Below are positions 8,168 to 16,240 of a stretch of 64,000 bases of DNA, one piece after another; the first letter of the stretch is position 1; the number at the start of each line of letters is the position of its first letter. Position numbers and translations under genes: made by a program. The notes below the pieces were generated by a model, which was not told where the DNA came from, made no database searches, and worked only from the letters and a program-made list of their open reading frames with translations. Location: NCBI GenBank assembly GCA_965215345.1, contig CBDCDL010000002.1, forward strand, positions 2,232,001-2,296,000, in the 5' to 3' direction. The stretch comes from CATQHW01 sp965215345. GTDB taxonomy: Bacteria; Spirochaetota; Spirochaetia; SZUA-6; Bin103.

Positions 8168-9294
8168 GGTACAGGCTCCAACCGGTAGATCGATCCGTTG
8201 CGCGCGTCTTCCAGCAGCCACAGCATCCCGTCCGGTCCCTGCTTGACGTCGCGCACGCGCCCCACGCGTCGATGCAGGAGCACCTCCTCGGCCACCGCCC
8301 GCTCGCCGTCGAGCTGCACGCGGCGCAGGTGCTGGCCGGCCAGGGCGCCGGCGAACAGGTTGCCGCGCCAGCCGGGGAAGCGGTCGCCGTCGTAGAAGGT
8401 CATGCCGGACGGGGCGATCGACGGCGTCCAGTGCAGCACCGGCTGCGCCATGCCGGGCGCCTCGGTGCCGATGCCGATCGGCGCGCCGCTGCGATACTCC
8501 CTGCCGTAGGTGACCACCGGCCAGCCGTAGTTCACGCCGGGCTCGATCACGTTGATCTCGTCACCGCCCTGCGGCCCGTGCTCGTGCGACCAGACGCGGC
8601 CGGTCACCGGGTGGACCGCCATCCCCTGCGGGTTGCGGTGGCCGAAAGAGTACACCTCCGGAGCGCCGCCACCGCCGACGAACGGGTTGTCGTCAGGCAC
8701 CGAGCCGTCGTCCCGCAGGCGGATGATGGTGCCCGCGTGGTCGGCCGGGTCCTGCGCACGGTGCCGCTCCCCCCGCTCGCCGAAGGTCGCGAACAGCATG
8801 CCGTCGCCGTCGAACACCAGGCGCGAGCCGAAGTGCAGGCGGGAGCCCGACGGTCGGTTCATGGTGAACAGCACCTCGACGTCTTCCAGCCCGGAGTCGG
8901 TGAGGCGGCCGCGGGCGATGCTGGTCGCGTAGCTTCCGCTGCGTCCGCCGGCGTAGGAGAGGTAGACCAGGCGGTTGTCCGCGAACGCGGGATGGAGCTC
9001 CACGTCAAGCAGGCCGCCCTGGCCGGTCGCGGCGACCCGCGGCACGCCGTCCAGGTTCCGCACGGCGCCGGTCTCGACGTTCAGGCGCAGCAACGCGCCC
9101 GGCCGCTCGCTGACCAGCGCACCGCCGTCCGGCAGGAAGGCGATCGACCACGGGTTGGTCAGGCCGGAGGCGACGCGGACCACGCGGAACGTCGCCTGCT
9201 CCGAGACGACGCGCTCTGCGACCACGGCCGGCTCGGCTCCGGCGGCGAGCGCCGTCAGAAGCGCCAGCATCGCGGCGGCTGCTGCGGCGCGCAT
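8164..9294 (-). CDS. PQQ-dependent sugar dehydrogenase (soluble aldose dehydrogenase type)
   Basis: A 376-residue exported protein: an alanine/leucine-rich signal peptide ending near AAGAEP, then a six-bladed beta-propeller of the GSDH family. Diagnostic stretches include GLTNPWSIAFLPDGGALVSER, shortened here as NPWSIAFLPDG, then GQGGLLDVELHP, GHRNPQGMA, EHGPQGGDEIN, NYGWPV and a C-terminal KQGPDGMLW, close to the E. coli YliI/Asd group. These oxidise aldose sugars in the periplasm and pass electrons to the respiratory chain. ATG 9294 overlaps the upstream YbaK stop by one base (TGATG). No PQQ biosynthesis gene is in view. Confidence 0.9.
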   Translation of the reverse strand: MRAAAAAAMLALLTALAAGAEPAVVAERVVSEQATFRVVRVASGLTNPWSIAFLPDGGALVSERPGALLRLNVETGAVRNLDGVPRVAATGQGGLLDVELHPAFADNRLVYLSYAGGRSGSYATSIARGRLTDSGLEDVEVLFTMNRPSGSRLHFGSRLVFDGDGMLFATFGERGERHRAQDPADHAGTIIRLRDDGSVPDDNPFVGGGGAPEVYSFGHRNPQGMAVHPVTGRVWSHEHGPQGGDEINVIEPGVNYGWPVVTYGREYRSGAPIGIGTEAPGMAQPVLHWTPSIAPSGMTFYDGDRFPGWRGNLFAGALAGQHLRRVQLDGERAVAEEVLLHRRVGRVRDVKQGPDGMLWLLEDARNGSIYRLEPVP

Positions 9295-9764
9295 CAGCCG
9301 GCCTCCGCGAACGGGAAGACCTCGCCGCCGGCCAGGGTGCGGTAGTCGGCGGTCTGCATGATGATCGAGTCGGTCAGCGCTCCGGCGTTGAAGGCGATGC
9401 GGTCGTTGGCCAGCACCGACGGGTCCACGTTCAGCGGCAGCGGCAGGATCGGCTCGCCGAACGGCGGCACGCTGCCGGGCACCAGACCGGTGAGCTCCAA
9501 CAGCTCGGCGGCGCTGGCGAAGCGGATGCGGCGCGTCCCGAACCGGGTGCGCACGGCGGTCGAGTCCAGCCGCAGCGACGCGCTCAGCACGAACAGCCGG
9601 AACCCGTCGCCGATCTTGACCACCAGCGCCTTGCCGCCGATCGACAGCGGCTCGCCCCGCACCTGCGCCGCCTGCTCGGAGGTCCGCACCGCCTCGTGGT
9701 GGACGTGGCGGTAGTCGACTCCGGCCTCGCCCAGCATCGCCCGAATCCGCTCCAGGACGCTCAT
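9294..9764 (-). CDS. YbaK/aminoacyl-tRNA deacylase-type editing protein
   Basis: A 156-residue protein of the YbaK/ProX/INS editing fold, which hydrolyses mischarged aminoacyl-tRNAs in trans. Characteristic stretches are HEAVRTSEQAAQVRG near the N-terminus, the catalytic-lysine-type segment GGKALVVKIGDGFRLFVLSA, and VPPFG at about residue 100. ATG at 9764 follows a GAGGA Shine-Dalgarno. The last base of its stop is the first base of the next start (TGATG). Exact tRNA substrate (Ala-tRNAPro, Cys-tRNAPro or other) cannot be inferred. Confidence 0.85.
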   Translation of the reverse strand: MSVLERIRAMLGEAGVDYRHVHHEAVRTSEQAAQVRGEPLSIGGKALVVKIGDGFRLFVLSASLRLDSTAVRTRFGTRRIRFASAAELLELTGLVPGSVPPFGEPILPLPLNVDPSVLANDRIAFNAGALTDSIIMQTADYRTLAGGEVFPFAEAG

Positions 9765-9776
9765 TCGGGCGCTTCC

Positions 9777-10448
9777 TCAAAGCAGTTCGAAGACGAAGGT
9801 TCCCACGACGGGTTCGCCGTCGGTGAAGCCGGCCTCGCTCTCGGTGAGTCGGGTGATGGGCTGTGCCGGGTCGGTGTCGGCGTTGGAGGCGGTGTAGACC
9901 ATTCCATCGTCGGTGCCGGCGTCGTAGAGGCGGAGGTGCATCTCCACCCGCTCCAGCCAGGCTCCGTCCTCCATCAGCGGCAGCGCGGACACGCCCACGA
10001 ACCAGTCAGGGCTCGGCGCCAGCATGCTCACCAGCGTCACGAACGGGTGTGTGGAAACGGCGTCGAACTCCAGGCTGACCATCGACGGTGAGGTCGACAG
10101 CCCGCTGCCGGAGAGCTGTCCATACGCCTCTCCGTCCTCGATGAGGTGCTCGATCTCGTGCAGCAGTTCGCTCGTTCCGCCGGTCTCCGCCATCAGCTCG
10201 ATGCCATCGGAGGCGATCTCGCCGCGCTGCCATAGGCGCACGTCGCCACGGTGCGTCGCGCCTGCCAGGCCCGAGAAATGGGGATTGCTCGGGAAGTTGG
10301 TCGGATGGGTCTCCTCGCTCCAGGTGGCGCTGAACGTGACCCGGTAGCGTGCCTCGGTCGCGGTGTCCGCCATGGCGCAGGCCGCGCAAAGCACCAGCAC
10401 GGCGACCGAAGCAGACCCGTATAACGCCTTTCTCATGCCCGCCAGCAT
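9777..10448 (-). CDS. Secreted spondin-domain protein
   Basis: A 223-residue protein: signal peptide (MRKALYGSASVAVLVLCA) with an AMA-D cleavage site, then a spondin_N-like domain. Recognisable landmarks are TFSATWSEETHPTNFP, HFSGLAGATHRGDVRLWQ, a long acidic helix, FVTLVSMLAPSPDWFVGV and LYDAGTDDG, which match bacterial spondin domains in order. The start at 10448 is preferred over the downstream ATG 10436 because GGAGG lies 7 nt before it. These proteins are extracellular and thought to mediate adhesion or binding of divalent metal; the role here is unknown. Confidence 0.85.
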   Translation of the reverse strand: MLAGMRKALYGSASVAVLVLCAACAMADTATEARYRVTFSATWSEETHPTNFPSNPHFSGLAGATHRGDVRLWQRGEIASDGIELMAETGGTSELLHEIEHLIEDGEAYGQLSGSGLSTSPSMVSLEFDAVSTHPFVTLVSMLAPSPDWFVGVSALPLMEDGAWLERVEMHLRLYDAGTDDGMVYTASNADTDPAQPITRLTESEAGFTDGEPVVGTFVFELL

Positions 10449-10508
10449 AGCGGAACCTCCGATCCTTGTGGACGCCGCGCGCTCGACTGCCGCAGAATCC
10501 CGGGCAGG

Positions 10509-11747
10509 ATGGCGTCCGACCTGCAGCACGTTCCCGACGGTTACCGCCGTGAGCTGGACCGGCTGGCCGAGATCGAGGAGCGCCTCGATGCCGAGGTGCG
10601 CTCCGACGACCAGCGGTTCGCCGGCCTGCGCGACTACCGGACCGTCCTCGAGCTGGCCACGGTGCGCCTGAATCTGGCCACCCTCGCGGTCGAGGACGGG
10701 CGCGACGCGGAGCTGGCCCGCGTCAAGGCACTGGCGGCGCTGCAGGCGCTGGACGACCTGCGCGGGCTGTCGCTGTCCGACGACCAGTCCGAGCTGATCC
10801 GCGGCTCGGACGCGTTCGCCTCGGCGCAGGAGCAGCTCGATCGCTTCCTGATGGCCGGCGGCGGCGTGCTCCTCGAGGACCGCATCGCCGACGCCGAACG
10901 CTGCCGCAAGCTGGCGCGCATCGTGGCCTCGGCGGTCAGCAAGCACGCGCACCGCGACGACACCTATCGTCCGCTGTTCCGGACCGAGACGCTGCCGGAG
11001 CCGCTCCGCGTCCTGGTCAATCTGCTGCTTCCGGTGCTGGCGCCGGAGAACCAGGCGGAGCCGCCCTACGGCCTGGAGGAAGGCGACGAGGAGGTCCGGC
11101 GCGCGCCGCGCATGACCGTGCCGCTGCCGCAGGCCATTCACTACCTGGAACAGGAGGTGCTGCCGGCGTACCGGGACGCGGCGGACGCCACTCCGGGCGA
11201 TGCCGGCCTGCAGGCGTCCATCGCCACCCTGGAGCAGCGCATCGAGCGCCTGCAGGCGCTGCGCGTCTACCCGCGCTCCACGCCGCTGCCGATCGAGCCG
11301 GGCATCCAGACCGACACGCTGGTCGGCTTCACCGCCGACGGCGTGCCGCTGGTGACGCTGGGCATCGGCGTCGACGTGCGCTCCGGCACCAACCTGGACC
11401 GGATGCGGGAGCTGATCCAGTCCGAGGTGGTGCGGCGCTGCGCCGGCGGCGGCTTCGCTGCCGAGCTCGATCGGGAGTACCGGCGGCTGGCGCCGGCAGG
11501 CGGCGACCACCGCACCGGCACCCGCGCTCCCAGCCTCCGCCTGAATGCCGTCCGGCTGTTCCCGGCGTTGCGTCGCTCCTATCCGGTGCTGCGCCATCTG
11601 GAGGACCGCGTGCAACTCGCCCGGCTGCTGGAGCACTGCCGTCTCTATGGCGAGGCGGCGACCCGCCGGCTGATCGAGCTGGAGCTGACGGCGCTGTCCA
11701 ACGCGGAGCGTGAGTTCACGGACCGGGCCGTTCCCGACCAGCGATGA
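10509..11747 (+). CDS. Conserved-looking protein of unknown function, 412 aa
   Basis: I do not recognise this family. The protein is cytoplasmic-looking (no signal peptide or membrane helix), rich in Arg/Leu/Glu helices, with two likely coiled-coil stretches (about residues 15-60 and 225-250) and a central beta-rich section (TLVGFTADGVPLVTLGIGVDVRSG). It reads as a real gene: codon use like its neighbours, a continuous frame, and an ATGA overlap with the next gene. The context is two Gfo/Idh/MocA-type genes. The distance from a clear Shine-Dalgarno is unusual (GGGCAGG directly abuts the ATG). Confidence 0.7.
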   Translation: MASDLQHVPDGYRRELDRLAEIEERLDAEVRSDDQRFAGLRDYRTVLELATVRLNLATLAVEDGRDAELARVKALAALQALDDLRGLSLSDDQSELIRGSDAFASAQEQLDRFLMAGGGVLLEDRIADAERCRKLARIVASAVSKHAHRDDTYRPLFRTETLPEPLRVLVNLLLPVLAPENQAEPPYGLEEGDEEVRRAPRMTVPLPQAIHYLEQEVLPAYRDAADATPGDAGLQASIATLEQRIERLQALRVYPRSTPLPIEPGIQTDTLVGFTADGVPLVTLGIGVDVRSGTNLDRMRELIQSEVVRRCAGGGFAAELDREYRRLAPAGGDHRTGTRAPSLRLNAVRLFPALRRSYPVLRHLEDRVQLARLLEHCRLYGEAATRRLIELELTALSNAEREFTDRAVPDQR

Positions 11748-12580
11748 GCGCCGGCCGCCGGTTCCGCGTCGCCTTCCTCGACGGGGAGCCGCCGGAGGCG
11801 GCGCGCCGCGCCGCTGCGCAGGGGACGGTGGAGCTGGTCGACCCGTCCCGGCCGGCCGATCCGGGACGGGTCGACGGCGTGGTGATCGGCGGTCCGATCG
11901 AGCGCCGTGCCGAGCGGGTGACCGGTCACCTGCGCACCGGCGTGGCGGTTCTGGCCGCAGCGCCGCTGTCGGCCGAAGCCGCGGAGCACGACGCGCTGGT
12001 GCAGGACGCCGAGGAGGGCGCGGGCCGGTTGCTGCTGGCCTACCGGCAGAGGTGGCGTCCGGAGGTTGCCGCGGTCTGCGCCGCGTTGGAGGCCGGCGAG
12101 CTGGGCCGAACCGGGCTGATCCGGTTGCACTCCTGGCGCGTGAGCGAACAGGGGGGCGAGACCGCCACGGCCGCGCTGCGCGACGCCGTCGACGCGGTGC
12201 TGCGGCTCGCCGGAACGGAACCGGAGGTGGTCCACGCCGCGGGCGATGGAGCGTGCCTGCTGGTACACGTGGGCTTCGCCGGCGGCGGCATGGCGCTGCT
12301 CGACCTGGCGACCTCGCCCGCCGAGCCGTATGACTCGCTCACCGTGATCGGCGCTGAAGGCGCCGCGCACGCCGAGGACCACCGCAACGTCCAGCTCCTG
12401 TACGACCGGCGCGGGCTGCAGGGCATGCCGCTGCGCGGCGACGGGGAGCTGGGCCTGCTGCGCGCCTTCGCCGGCGGGGCACGCAGCGGCGCCGCCCACG
12501 AGCGCGCCGTGAGCGAGATGGCCGAGGCGGTCACCGTATCGCTCCGTACCGGTGAAGCGATCGCGGTGGCAGCGCCGTGA
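11744..12580 (+). CDS. Degenerate Gfo/Idh/MocA-like protein
   Basis: A 278-residue protein with the overall layout of a Gfo/Idh/MocA oxidoreductase but without a clear GxGxxG cofactor loop (its N-terminus reads FRVAFLDGEPPEAARR) and without the EKP lysine signature (LAAAPLSAEA in its place). The C-terminal half keeps the family's beta-sheet region and phrases such as VIGAEGAAHAED. It overlaps the preceding unknown gene by ATGA and the following, intact oxidoreductase by GTGA. It may be a non-catalytic partner of the next protein; this is inference. Confidence 0.65.
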   Translation: MSAGRRFRVAFLDGEPPEAARRAAAQGTVELVDPSRPADPGRVDGVVIGGPIERRAERVTGHLRTGVAVLAAAPLSAEAAEHDALVQDAEEGAGRLLLAYRQRWRPEVAAVCAALEAGELGRTGLIRLHSWRVSEQGGETATAALRDAVDAVLRLAGTEPEVVHAAGDGACLLVHVGFAGGGMALLDLATSPAEPYDSLTVIGAEGAAHAEDHRNVQLLYDRRGLQGMPLRGDGELGLLRAFAGGARSGAAHERAVSEMAEAVTVSLRTGEAIAVAAP

Positions 12581-13635
12581 TCCCGGTCATCGCCCTGGGA
12601 GGCGCCAGGCATTGCTATTTCGCGCATGCCGCGGCCGGCGGCCATGTCCGCTTCCGGCTGGTGGCGGTGGCCGATGCGGCGAGCGCGCCCGACTGGTCGC
12701 TGGCGCGGGCACGCCGGCTGGCGGCGGAGTTGCACGTGCCGTTCGAGGACGACATCGATGCGGCGATCTCCCGGTACCGGCCGCAGGCGGCGTGCGTGAG
12801 CCCCGCGACCTCCCGACACGCGGAGCTGACCGAGATCGCCTGTGCGGCCGGACTGCACGTGATCCAGGACAAGCCGATGGCCCATACCCTGGAGGACTGC
12901 ACCCGCATCGTGCGGGCGGTGCGGTGCGCCGGCACTCGCTTCCTCCTGTGGAACCGCAACGGCGCCCCGGCGATCCGGCAGGCGCGCGATCTGCTGGAGC
13001 GGGGCGCGCTCGGCACGCTGCGGGCGATCCACGTCGACTTCTTCTTCGCCAAGGATGCCGGGCCGCGCATCGGCGAGGGGCGGCCGGCGCCGCCGGATCC
13101 CGGCTGGGAGCCGCTCGGCGAGCTGTCGGTCGAAGGGATCTACCCGCTCGCCTACATCGCGCACCTGGCCCGGTCGCCTGCCGCCACGGTGTTCGCGCGC
13201 GCCGCCAGCCATTTCCACCAGCGCCACCGCGACCACGGCATCGAGGACCTGGCGTCGCTCAGCATGAGGCTGCACGCCGGCGTGCTCGCCTCGGTCAGCC
13301 TGGGCAGAATCGGCCGGGCGAGCCACCCGGACCTGGGAGAGATCGCGCTGTGCCTGATCGGCAGCGCCGGCAGCGCCGTGATCGCCGAACCGCGGCCGGA
13401 GGTGGCGGTCTACCGCCGCGGCGCGGCGCCGTCCGCGTTCCCGCACCGGCGGGTCGCCGCGGAGGACGCACGCTTCCTGCTGGATGACCTGGCGCGTGCC
13501 ATCGACACCGGCGGGCGCACGGTCTGCGACGAAATCGACGGGTGGCGTATCGCCGCCACCGTGCACGCCGCGCTCGCCTCCGTGCGCAGCGGCCGCGTGG
13601 AGCGGGTGCCGGATCTCAGTGTTACGAAGCCTTAA
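12577..13635 (+). CDS. Gfo/Idh/MocA family oxidoreductase
   Basis: A 352-residue dehydrogenase-like protein. Rossmann half ends in DKPMAHT, which supplies the EKP/DKP lysine of the family, and a catalytic region follows with FFFAKDAGPRIGEG. GTG start overlaps the previous stop (GTGA). It closes a three-gene operon with the unknown 412-residue protein and a degenerate paralogue. Substrate, probably a sugar or polyol, is unknown. Confidence 0.85.
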   Translation: MIPVIALGGARHCYFAHAAAGGHVRFRLVAVADAASAPDWSLARARRLAAELHVPFEDDIDAAISRYRPQAACVSPATSRHAELTEIACAAGLHVIQDKPMAHTLEDCTRIVRAVRCAGTRFLLWNRNGAPAIRQARDLLERGALGTLRAIHVDFFFAKDAGPRIGEGRPAPPDPGWEPLGELSVEGIYPLAYIAHLARSPAATVFARAASHFHQRHRDHGIEDLASLSMRLHAGVLASVSLGRIGRASHPDLGEIALCLIGSAGSAVIAEPRPEVAVYRRGAAPSAFPHRRVAAEDARFLLDDLARAIDTGGRTVCDEIDGWRIAATVHAALASVRSGRVERVPDLSVTKP

Positions 13636-13665
13636 CGTTCCGTTCTTTCCCCCGTAACCATGGCC

Positions 13666-13690
13666 TGACGATCATTGACGATCATATAGT
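13666..13690 (+). promoter_or_regulatory. Tandem 10-bp direct repeat and -10 box before htrA
   Basis: The decamer TGACGATCAT occurs twice in perfect tandem (13666-13675 and 13676-13685), one helical turn apart, and runs directly into TATAGT (13685-13690). OmpR-family response regulators bind such direct repeats with a 10-11 bp period, and htrA genes are commonly under envelope-stress two-component control. No good -35 box is present, as expected for an activator-dependent promoter. Confidence 0.5.
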
Positions 13691-13718
13691 CACCTTGAAC
13701 GGCAGAAGGTCGCATGAA

Positions 13719-15125
13719 ATGACGATGAACATTCACGGATACTTGGCCCGATTGCTGCGTCATGCCGCGCTGCTCGCGGCTCTGAGCGGGCTCATCGCCG
13801 CCTGCGCGGTCGGAGACGGAGGGGAGTCCGCCGGCAACGCGGCGCCCAGGCCGCTGGCTCACACCTCGGGAGACGCTTCGTTCAGACTGGTAGCCGACCA
13901 GCCGTTCGACACGATGGATGCCGCGCTGGCCCTGCAGCAGGTGTTCCGCGACGTGGCCGGCGTGTCGGTGCCCACCGTGGTGCAGATCGACACCACGCAG
14001 ACCAGGCAACGGTTCGGTTCCTCGTTCGAGCAGCCGAGCGGCACCGGCTCCGGCGTGATCTACGACCGCACCGGCAACACCTACTTCGTGCTCACCAACG
14101 CCCACGTGATCCAGCACACGGACGGCATCAGGCTCACCCTGCACGACGGGACCGAGATCTCCGAAGGCGTGCGCCTGGTCGGAGCCGACCGCAACCGCGA
14201 CGTCGCGGTGCTGAGGTTCGCCTCGCGGGAACCGCTGGCCGTGGCGATCATGGGAGATTCGGACGCCGTACAGGTCGGCGATCAGGTGCTGGCGGTGGGC
14301 AGCCCCTTCGGCTTTCAGTCCACGGTGACCTCCGGGATCATCAGCGGCCTCGGCCGCGAGCAGCGCCTGACCCCGTGGGCGGAGTACATCCAGACCGACG
14401 CATCCATCAACCCGGGAAACTCCGGCGGCGCGCTGGTGGCCCTGGACGGATCGGTCGTCGCGATCAACACCTGGATCGCCTCCAACCGGTGGGGCACCAG
14501 CGTGGGGGTCGGATTCGCGTTGCCGATCAAAACCGCGTTGCTTGTCGCCGACCAACTGCGCGAAGGCGGCGTGCGCTACGGGTATCTCGGCGTCCAACTG
14601 CAATCGGCAGACGACGTGCTGCAGTGGGGAGACGGCGCGTTGGTCACCAGCGTGTACTCGCGGTCTCCCGCCGAGCGCGCAGGGTTTCTGGCCGGCGACG
14701 TGATCATCGCCATGGATGGTCAGGCGGTGACCGGCACCGGCGAGGTCATGCGCAACATCGGCGGTGCCGGACCCGGCACCCGGCTGAAGCTCACCGTGCT
14801 GCGCGACGGCGCGGAGCAGGAGATCACGGTACGGCTGGGCGAGCGGCCGGAGTCAGGGGATGACACGGGAACCGACTGGCCCGGGATCTTCGTGGTCGAC
14901 GATCCGCCGGGTCAGGGCGTGGGCGTGGCGGGCGTGTCGAGGACATCGGCCGCGTGGACCGCCCGTCTCCGGTCGGGAGACGTGATCATGGAGATCGACG
15001 GCGACACGGTCGCCGGCGTGGAGGACTTCTACGCCGCGCTGCGCGAGGCCGATTCGGCGGAGCTCACCGTGATGCGTCCGAGTCGAACCGGCACGCGCAC
15101 GTTCACCATGACGATCGACCGCTGA
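13719..15125 (+). CDS. HtrA/DegP-type serine protease, lipoprotein
   Basis: A 468-residue S1C protease. A hydrophobic leader ends in a lipobox (LIAAC), so the protein is probably anchored in a membrane on the periplasmic side. The trypsin-fold domain contains the triad His129 (TNAHVI), Asp161 (NRDVAVL) and Ser235 (GNSGGAL). Two PDZ domains follow (around YGYLGVQLQ and around GVGVAGVSRTSAAW). Such proteins degrade or chaperone misfolded envelope proteins. Start at 13719 follows AGAAGG; an ATG at 13714 is out of frame and stops after one codon. It stands alone with its own promoter. Confidence 0.92.
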   Translation: MTMNIHGYLARLLRHAALLAALSGLIAACAVGDGGESAGNAAPRPLAHTSGDASFRLVADQPFDTMDAALALQQVFRDVAGVSVPTVVQIDTTQTRQRFGSSFEQPSGTGSGVIYDRTGNTYFVLTNAHVIQHTDGIRLTLHDGTEISEGVRLVGADRNRDVAVLRFASREPLAVAIMGDSDAVQVGDQVLAVGSPFGFQSTVTSGIISGLGREQRLTPWAEYIQTDASINPGNSGGALVALDGSVVAINTWIASNRWGTSVGVGFALPIKTALLVADQLREGGVRYGYLGVQLQSADDVLQWGDGALVTSVYSRSPAERAGFLAGDVIIAMDGQAVTGTGEVMRNIGGAGPGTRLKLTVLRDGAEQEITVRLGERPESGDDTGTDWPGIFVVDDPPGQGVGVAGVSRTSAAWTARLRSGDVIMEIDGDTVAGVEDFYAALREADSAELTVMRPSRTGTRTFTMTIDR

Positions 15126-15148
15126 GGCGGTCGCGTGAGGCGGTCGCG
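15123..15148. repeat. Perfect 13-bp tandem duplication at the htrA stop codon
   Basis: TGAGGCGGTCGCG occurs twice back to back (15123-15135, 15136-15148). The first TGA is the htrA stop codon. The duplication ends 3 bp before the stop of the convergent aldolase gene. It looks like a small slippage event; no terminator hairpin with a U-tract is visible between the convergent genes. Confidence 0.7.
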
Positions 15149-15150
15149 GA

Positions 15151-16227
15151 TCAGTAGCCGAAGTCGGCGGCGACGCCCGACAGGCTGCGCGGCCCGCCCT
15201 GGATCAGCCGGCGTCCCTCGTCCGCGATCGACTCGAACGCGTGCCACCACGGCCGGCTGCGCGCCGTGGCCAGCTCCCGCATCTGGCGCACGCGCGGCCG
15301 CGCGATGCGCCGGAACGCGTTCACCAGCCCGTCCCAGCTCGTGGCCTCGGGGGCGGTGAACGCCTCCTTGAAGTAGGCGCGCCCGCACATCGGCGCCGCC
15401 ACCAGGTCGGCGACCAGCGCATACTGGGCCGCGTACTGGGAGAAGTCCACCGCCGCGCTCAGCAGGAACAGCGGCCGCGGGCACGCCTCGGCGATGCGCC
15501 GGCAGGTCCCGCGCACCACCTCCGCGCTGGAGGCGGGCTGCACGTTGCCGGCCGCGTCCTCGACCCAGAGGAGCGGGATCTGCGTCTTGTAGAACGCGCC
15601 GAACGAGCCGAACTCCTCGGCGATCTGCACCAGCGCCTCGGGAAGGCGCGCGGCGAACGCGGGGCGGTCCTCACCCGGCCTCTCCAGAAGCAGCGTCTCC
15701 GAGAACAGCGGCTTGCCGAGCTTCCGGCAGCGCTCGTCCACGTCGGCCAGCCAGTCGCGGTTGCGCTTCCAGCTCTCCGGGTGGTCGGGGTCGAGGTTGA
15801 CCAGCGTCTTGAAGCCGTCCAGGTGCTCGGCCGCCTCTTCCGGCGGCAGCTCCAGCACCGACAGCTTGCCGGCGCCGCCGTCCATGGTCTGCCCGGCGGA
15901 GGACTCCAGGCGGCCGATCAGGTAGGTGTCCCCCAGCTTCTCGCGAAAGCCGGCCGAGGTGAAGGCAAGCCGGTTGAACAGCGCCGCGCTGGCCGTGCCG
16001 CCGAGCGCCGCGGCGAACTCGTGCGCCGTTCGCCGCACGTCGTCGTCTTCGGCGGCACGCGGGTCCCGAGTGTTGGCCAGGAACGAGTTCAGCAGCCTCA
16101 GATACGAGCCGTGCTGGTCGGAGGCGAACACGTCCAGCACGCCGTTCGGCGCCGCGGCCGCCAGCCGCTCGAATGCTTCCTTGGTGATCGACAGCCCGTC
16201 CGCATAGCGGGCCCACGGTTCGTTCAT
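15151..16227 (-). CDS. LacD/tagatose-bisphosphate aldolase-like class I aldolase
   Basis: A 358-residue protein of the DeoC/LacD TIM-barrel family. The early segment VLDVFASDQHGSYLRLL corresponds to the ALAFDQRGS strand of LacD, and the barrel strands include KTLVNLDPDHP, KPLFSETLLLERPG and PLLWVEDAAGN. LacD cleaves tagatose 1,6-bisphosphate by a Schiff-base lysine, while relatives act on sulfo-sugars; the substrate here is undecided. ATG 16227 follows AAAGGA. It is co-directional with, and 13 nt downstream of, a glycerate kinase gene, which fits breakdown of a sugar or sugar acid to trioses. Confidence 0.75.
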   Translation of the reverse strand: MNEPWARYADGLSITKEAFERLAAAAPNGVLDVFASDQHGSYLRLLNSFLANTRDPRAAEDDDVRRTAHEFAAALGGTASAALFNRLAFTSAGFREKLGDTYLIGRLESSAGQTMDGGAGKLSVLELPPEEAAEHLDGFKTLVNLDPDHPESWKRNRDWLADVDERCRKLGKPLFSETLLLERPGEDRPAFAARLPEALVQIAEEFGSFGAFYKTQIPLLWVEDAAGNVQPASSAEVVRGTCRRIAEACPRPLFLLSAAVDFSQYAAQYALVADLVAAPMCGRAYFKEAFTAPEATSWDGLVNAFRRIARPRVRQMRELATARSRPWWHAFESIADEGRRLIQGGPRSLSGVAADFGY

Positions 16228-16240
16228 GCTGGTCCTTTCA

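Noticed and set aside
5354..8188. 944-codon plus-strand open frame opposite the Kef antiporter and oxidoreductase genes
   Set aside because: Gln/His/Arg-rich low-complexity translation, crosses two genes with clear families on the other strand.
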